From Anthopleura xanthogrammica (lineage: Eukaryota; Cnidaria; Anthozoa; Actiniaria; Actiniidae), in assembly GCA_964019055.1 (NCBI GenBank), contig OZ025208.1:3918453-3982452 (forward strand): a stretch of DNA of 64,000 bases, written 5' to 3'. The notes beneath the pieces were generated by a model. The model was given only the letters and a program-made list of their open reading frames with translations, did no database searches and had not been told where the DNA came from. Position numbers and translations under genes: made by a program. Shown here piece after piece: positions 60,801 to 64,000 of this stretch (positions within the stretch are counted from its first letter, which is position 1; each line of letters starts with the position of its first letter).

Positions 60801-63800
60801 GGTCAAAAAAACTGTTTTTTGCTGACAAAATTTGAAATTTGCTGAGAATTTTCTTTGGCTCAAAACACGACGTTTTCACTGCTAAACGCACATTTTGGCC
60901 GAGGAAAGCACATTTTCGGTGTCCAAAACACTGTTTTGCTGGAAAAAAAAGCTTTTTAGCCCAAAAAACTGAAAAATGGCCATTTTGGCTCTCAAAACCA
61001 GGTTTTTCGCCGACGGCGTGCCCTGTTTGCTGAAACCCCCACTTTTTGCTCATGAAAATACCTCTTGAGATAAAAACACGACGTTTTGGCGAAAAAAAAT
61101 GGGGTTTTGGCTGAGAAAAGGTGCTTTTTGGTCAAAAAAACTGTTTTTTGCTGACAAAATTTGAAATTTGCTGAGAATTTTCTTTGGCTCAAAACACGAC
61201 GTTTTCACTGCTAAACGCACATTTTGGCCGAGGAAAGCACATTTTCGGTGTCCAAAACACTGTTTTGCTGGAAAAAAAAGCTTTTTAGCCCAAAAAAATG
61301 AAAAATGGCCATTTTGGCTCTCAAAACCAGGTTTTTCGCTGACGGCGTGCCCTGTTTGCTGAAACCCCCACTTTTTGCTCATGAAAATACCTCTTGAGAT
61401 AAAAACACGACGTTTTGGCGAAAAAAAATGGGGTTTTGGCTGAGAAAAGGTGCTTTTTGGTCAAAAAAAACTGTTTTTTGCTGACAAAATTTGAAATTTG
61501 CTGAGAATTTTCTTTGGCTCAAAACACGACGTTTTCACTGCTAAACGCACATTTTGGCCGAGGAAAGCACATTTTCGGTGTCCAAAACACTGTTTTGCTG
61601 GAAAAAAAAGCTTTTTAGCCCAAAAAACTGAAAAATGGCCATTTTGGCTCTCAAAACCAGGTTTTTCGCTGACGGCGTGCCCTGTTTGTTGAAACCCCCA
61701 CTTTTTGCTCATGAAAATACCTCTTGAGATAAAAACACGACGTTTTGGCGAAAAAAAATGGGGTTTTGGCTGAGAAAAGGTGCTTTTTGGTCAAAAAAAC
61801 TGTTTTTTGCTGACAAAATTTGAAATTTGCTGAGAATTTTCTTTGGCTCAAAACACGACGTTTTCACTGCTAAACGCACATTTTGGCCGAGGAAAGCACA
61901 TTTTCGGTGTCCAAAACACTGTTTTGCTGGAAAAAAAAGCTTTTTAGCCCAAAAAACTGAAAAATGGCCATTTTGGCTCTCAAAACCAGGTTTTTCGCTG
62001 ACGGCGTGCCCTGTTTGTTGAAACCCCCACTTTTTGCTCATGAAAATACCTCTTGAGATAAAAACACGACGTTTTGGCGAAAAAAAATGGGGTTTTGGCT
62101 GACAAAAGGTGCTTTTTGGTCAAAAAAACTGTTTTTTGCTGACAAAATTTGAAATTTGCTGAGAATTTTCTTTGGCTCAAAACACGACGTTTTCACTGCT
62201 AAACGCACATTTTGGCCGAGGAAAGCACATTTTCGGTGTCCAAAACACTGTTTTGCTGGAAAAAAAAGCTTTTTAGCCCAAAAAACTGAAAAATGGCCAT
62301 TTTGGCTCTCAAAACCAGGTTTTTCGCTGACGGCGTGCCCTGTTTGCTGAAACCCCCACTTTTTGCTCATGAAAATACCTCTTGAGATAAAAACACGACG
62401 TTTTGGCGAAAAAAAATGGGGTTTTGGCTGAGAAAAGGTGCTTTTTGGTCAAAAAAACTGTTTTTTGCTGACAAAATTTGAAATTTGCTGAGAATTTTCT
62501 TTGGCTCAAAACACGACGTTTTCACTGCTAAACGCACATTTTGGCCGAGGAAAGCACATTTTCGGTGTCCAAAACACTGTTTTGCTGGAAAAAAAAGCTT
62601 TTTAGCCCAAAAAACTGAAAAATGGCCATTTTGGCTCTCAAAACCAGGTTTTTCGCCGACGGCGTGCCCTGTTTGCTGAAACCCCCACTTTTTGCTCATG
62701 AAAATACCTCTTGAGATAAAAACACGACGTTTTGGCGAAAAAAAATGGGGTTTTGGCTGAGAAAAGGTGCTTTTTGGTCAAAAAAACTGTTTTTTGCTGA
62801 CAAAATTTGAAATTTGCTGAGAATTTTCTTTGGCTCAAAACACGACGTTTTCACTGCTAAACGCACATTTTGGCCGAGGAAAGCACATTTTCGGTGTCCA
62901 AAACACTGTTTTGCTGGAAAAAAAAGCTTTTTAGCCCAAAAAACTGAAAAATGGCCATTTTGGCTCTCAAAACCAGGTTTTTCGCTGACGGCGTGCCCTG
63001 TTTGCTGAAACCCCCACTTTTTGCTCATGAAAATACCTCTTGAGATAAAAACACGACGTTTTGGCGAAAAAAAATGGGGTTTTGGCTGAGAAAAGGTGCT
63101 TTTTGGTCAAAAAAACTGTTTTTTGCTGACAAAATTTGAAATTTGCTGAGAATTTTCTTTGGCTCAAAACACGACGTTTTCACTGCTAAACGCACATTTT
63201 GGCCGAGGAAAGCACATTTTCGGTGTCCAAAACACTGTTTTGCTGGAAAAAAAAGCTTTTTAGCCCAAAAAACTGAAAAATGGCCATTTTGGCTCTCAAA
63301 ACCAGGTTTTTCGCTGACGGCGTGCCCTGTTTGCTGAAACCCCCACTTTTTGCTCATGAAAATACCTCTTGAGATAAAAACACGACGTTTTGGCGAAAAA
63401 AAATGGGGTTTTGGCTGAGAAAAGGTGCTTTTTGGTCAAAAAAACTGTTTTTTGCTGACAAAATTTGAAATTTGCTGAGAATTTTCTTTGGCTCAAAACA
63501 CGACGTTTTCACTGCTAAACGCACATTTTGGCCGAGGAAAGCACATTTTCGGTGTCCAAAACACTGTTTTGCTGGAAAAAAAAGCTTTTTAGCCCAAAAA
63601 ACTGAAAAATGGCCATTTTGGCTCTCAAAACCAGGTTTTTCGCTGACGGCGTGCCCTGTTTGCTGAAACCCCCACTTTTTGCTCATGAAAATACCTCTTG
63701 AGATAAAAACACGACGTTTTGGCGAAAAAAAATGGGGTTTTGCTTGAGAAAAGGTGCTTTTTGGTCAAAAAAACTGTTTTTTGCTGACAAAATTTGAAAT

Positions 63801-64000
63801 TTGCTGAGAATTTTCTTTGGCTCAAAACACGACGTTTTCACTGCTAAACGCACATTTTGGCCGAGGAAAGCACATTTTCGGTGTCCAAAACACTGTTTTG
63901 CTGGAAAAAAAAGCTTTTTAGCCCAAAAAACTGAAAAATGGCCATTTTGGCTCTCAAAACCAGGTTTTTCGCTGACGGCGTGCCCTGTTTGCTGAAACCC

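Larger units (their letters stand above)
52133..64000. repeat. Satellite array, right block: about 36 copies, continuing past the window
   Basis: Same 329-bp monomer, orientation and phase as the left block, resuming in the middle of the monomer broken by the transposon. The first partial monomer carries one private change (ACCTCCAC instead of ACCCCCAC). Local variants include GCCGACGGCG at about 60022, 61010 and 62655 (spaced 988 and 1645 bp). The right end of the array is not reached. Confidence 0.98.

Noticed and set aside
2007..64000. Hundreds of 64-, 66- and 110-codon frames on both strands of the array, which look like a repeated protein family
   Set aside because: They recur with the 329-bp unit, overlap each other on both strands, change frame at each monomer because 329 is not a multiple of three, and reflect stop-poor A/T runs. 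No gene signals accompany them.
2007..64000. Centromere identification
   Set aside because: Size and homogeneity fit, but no CENP-B-box-like motif is seen, and sequence alone cannot show centromere function.

Overview
The window is eukaryotic. It has spliced genes with GT-AG (and one GC-AG) introns, AATAAA signals, MITEs and a very large satellite array. The animal-type start contexts (AAGATGGCG and similar) and the style of the transposon proteins suggest a non-vertebrate metazoan. My best guess is a cnidarian such as a coral or anemone. This is an inference, not a demonstration.

Layout. Positions 1-749 hold the 5' part of an unrecognised minus-strand gene that runs off the left edge (249 codons open). 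Positions 750-2006 are AT-rich non-coding DNA. From about 2007 to 44742, and again from 52133 to the right edge, lies one tandem array of a 329-bp satellite monomer. It has about 130 copies on the left and 36 on the right, nearly identical and all in the same orientation. The monomer itself consists of 16 diverged subunits averaging 20.6 bp, each a T-run followed by an A-run.

The array is interrupted exactly once, by a 7,390-bp DNA transposon (44743-52132). It has perfect 27-bp terminal inverted repeats beginning CACGGCGGG and a 3-bp CCC target duplication, so removing the element and one CCC restores a normal monomer. The element carries two convergent spliced genes. Gene A (plus, 3-4 exons, about 790-803 aa) has an N-terminal coiled coil, a large core with candidate acidic catalytic residues and a C-terminal Cys/His cluster; it is the putative transposase. 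Gene B (minus, 2 exons joined by a GC-AG intron, 250 aa) has an acidic N-terminus and an unrecognised globular C-terminal domain; it is a putative accessory protein. Between them lie two minisatellites, two nested MITEs (one pogo/Tigger-like) and a decayed inverted fragment of a gene-B-like exon. CAC termini plus a 3-bp duplication fit the CMC (CACTA/EnSpm) superfamily best, but the proteins were not matched to any named family.

How it works together (inference). Gene A would bind the CpG-rich inverted repeats and cut and join DNA, with gene B as its partner, much as other transposons encode a second DNA-binding protein. The satellite is a landing pad, not a gene: its many open reading frames are by-products of stop-poor A/T runs and a period that is not a multiple of three.
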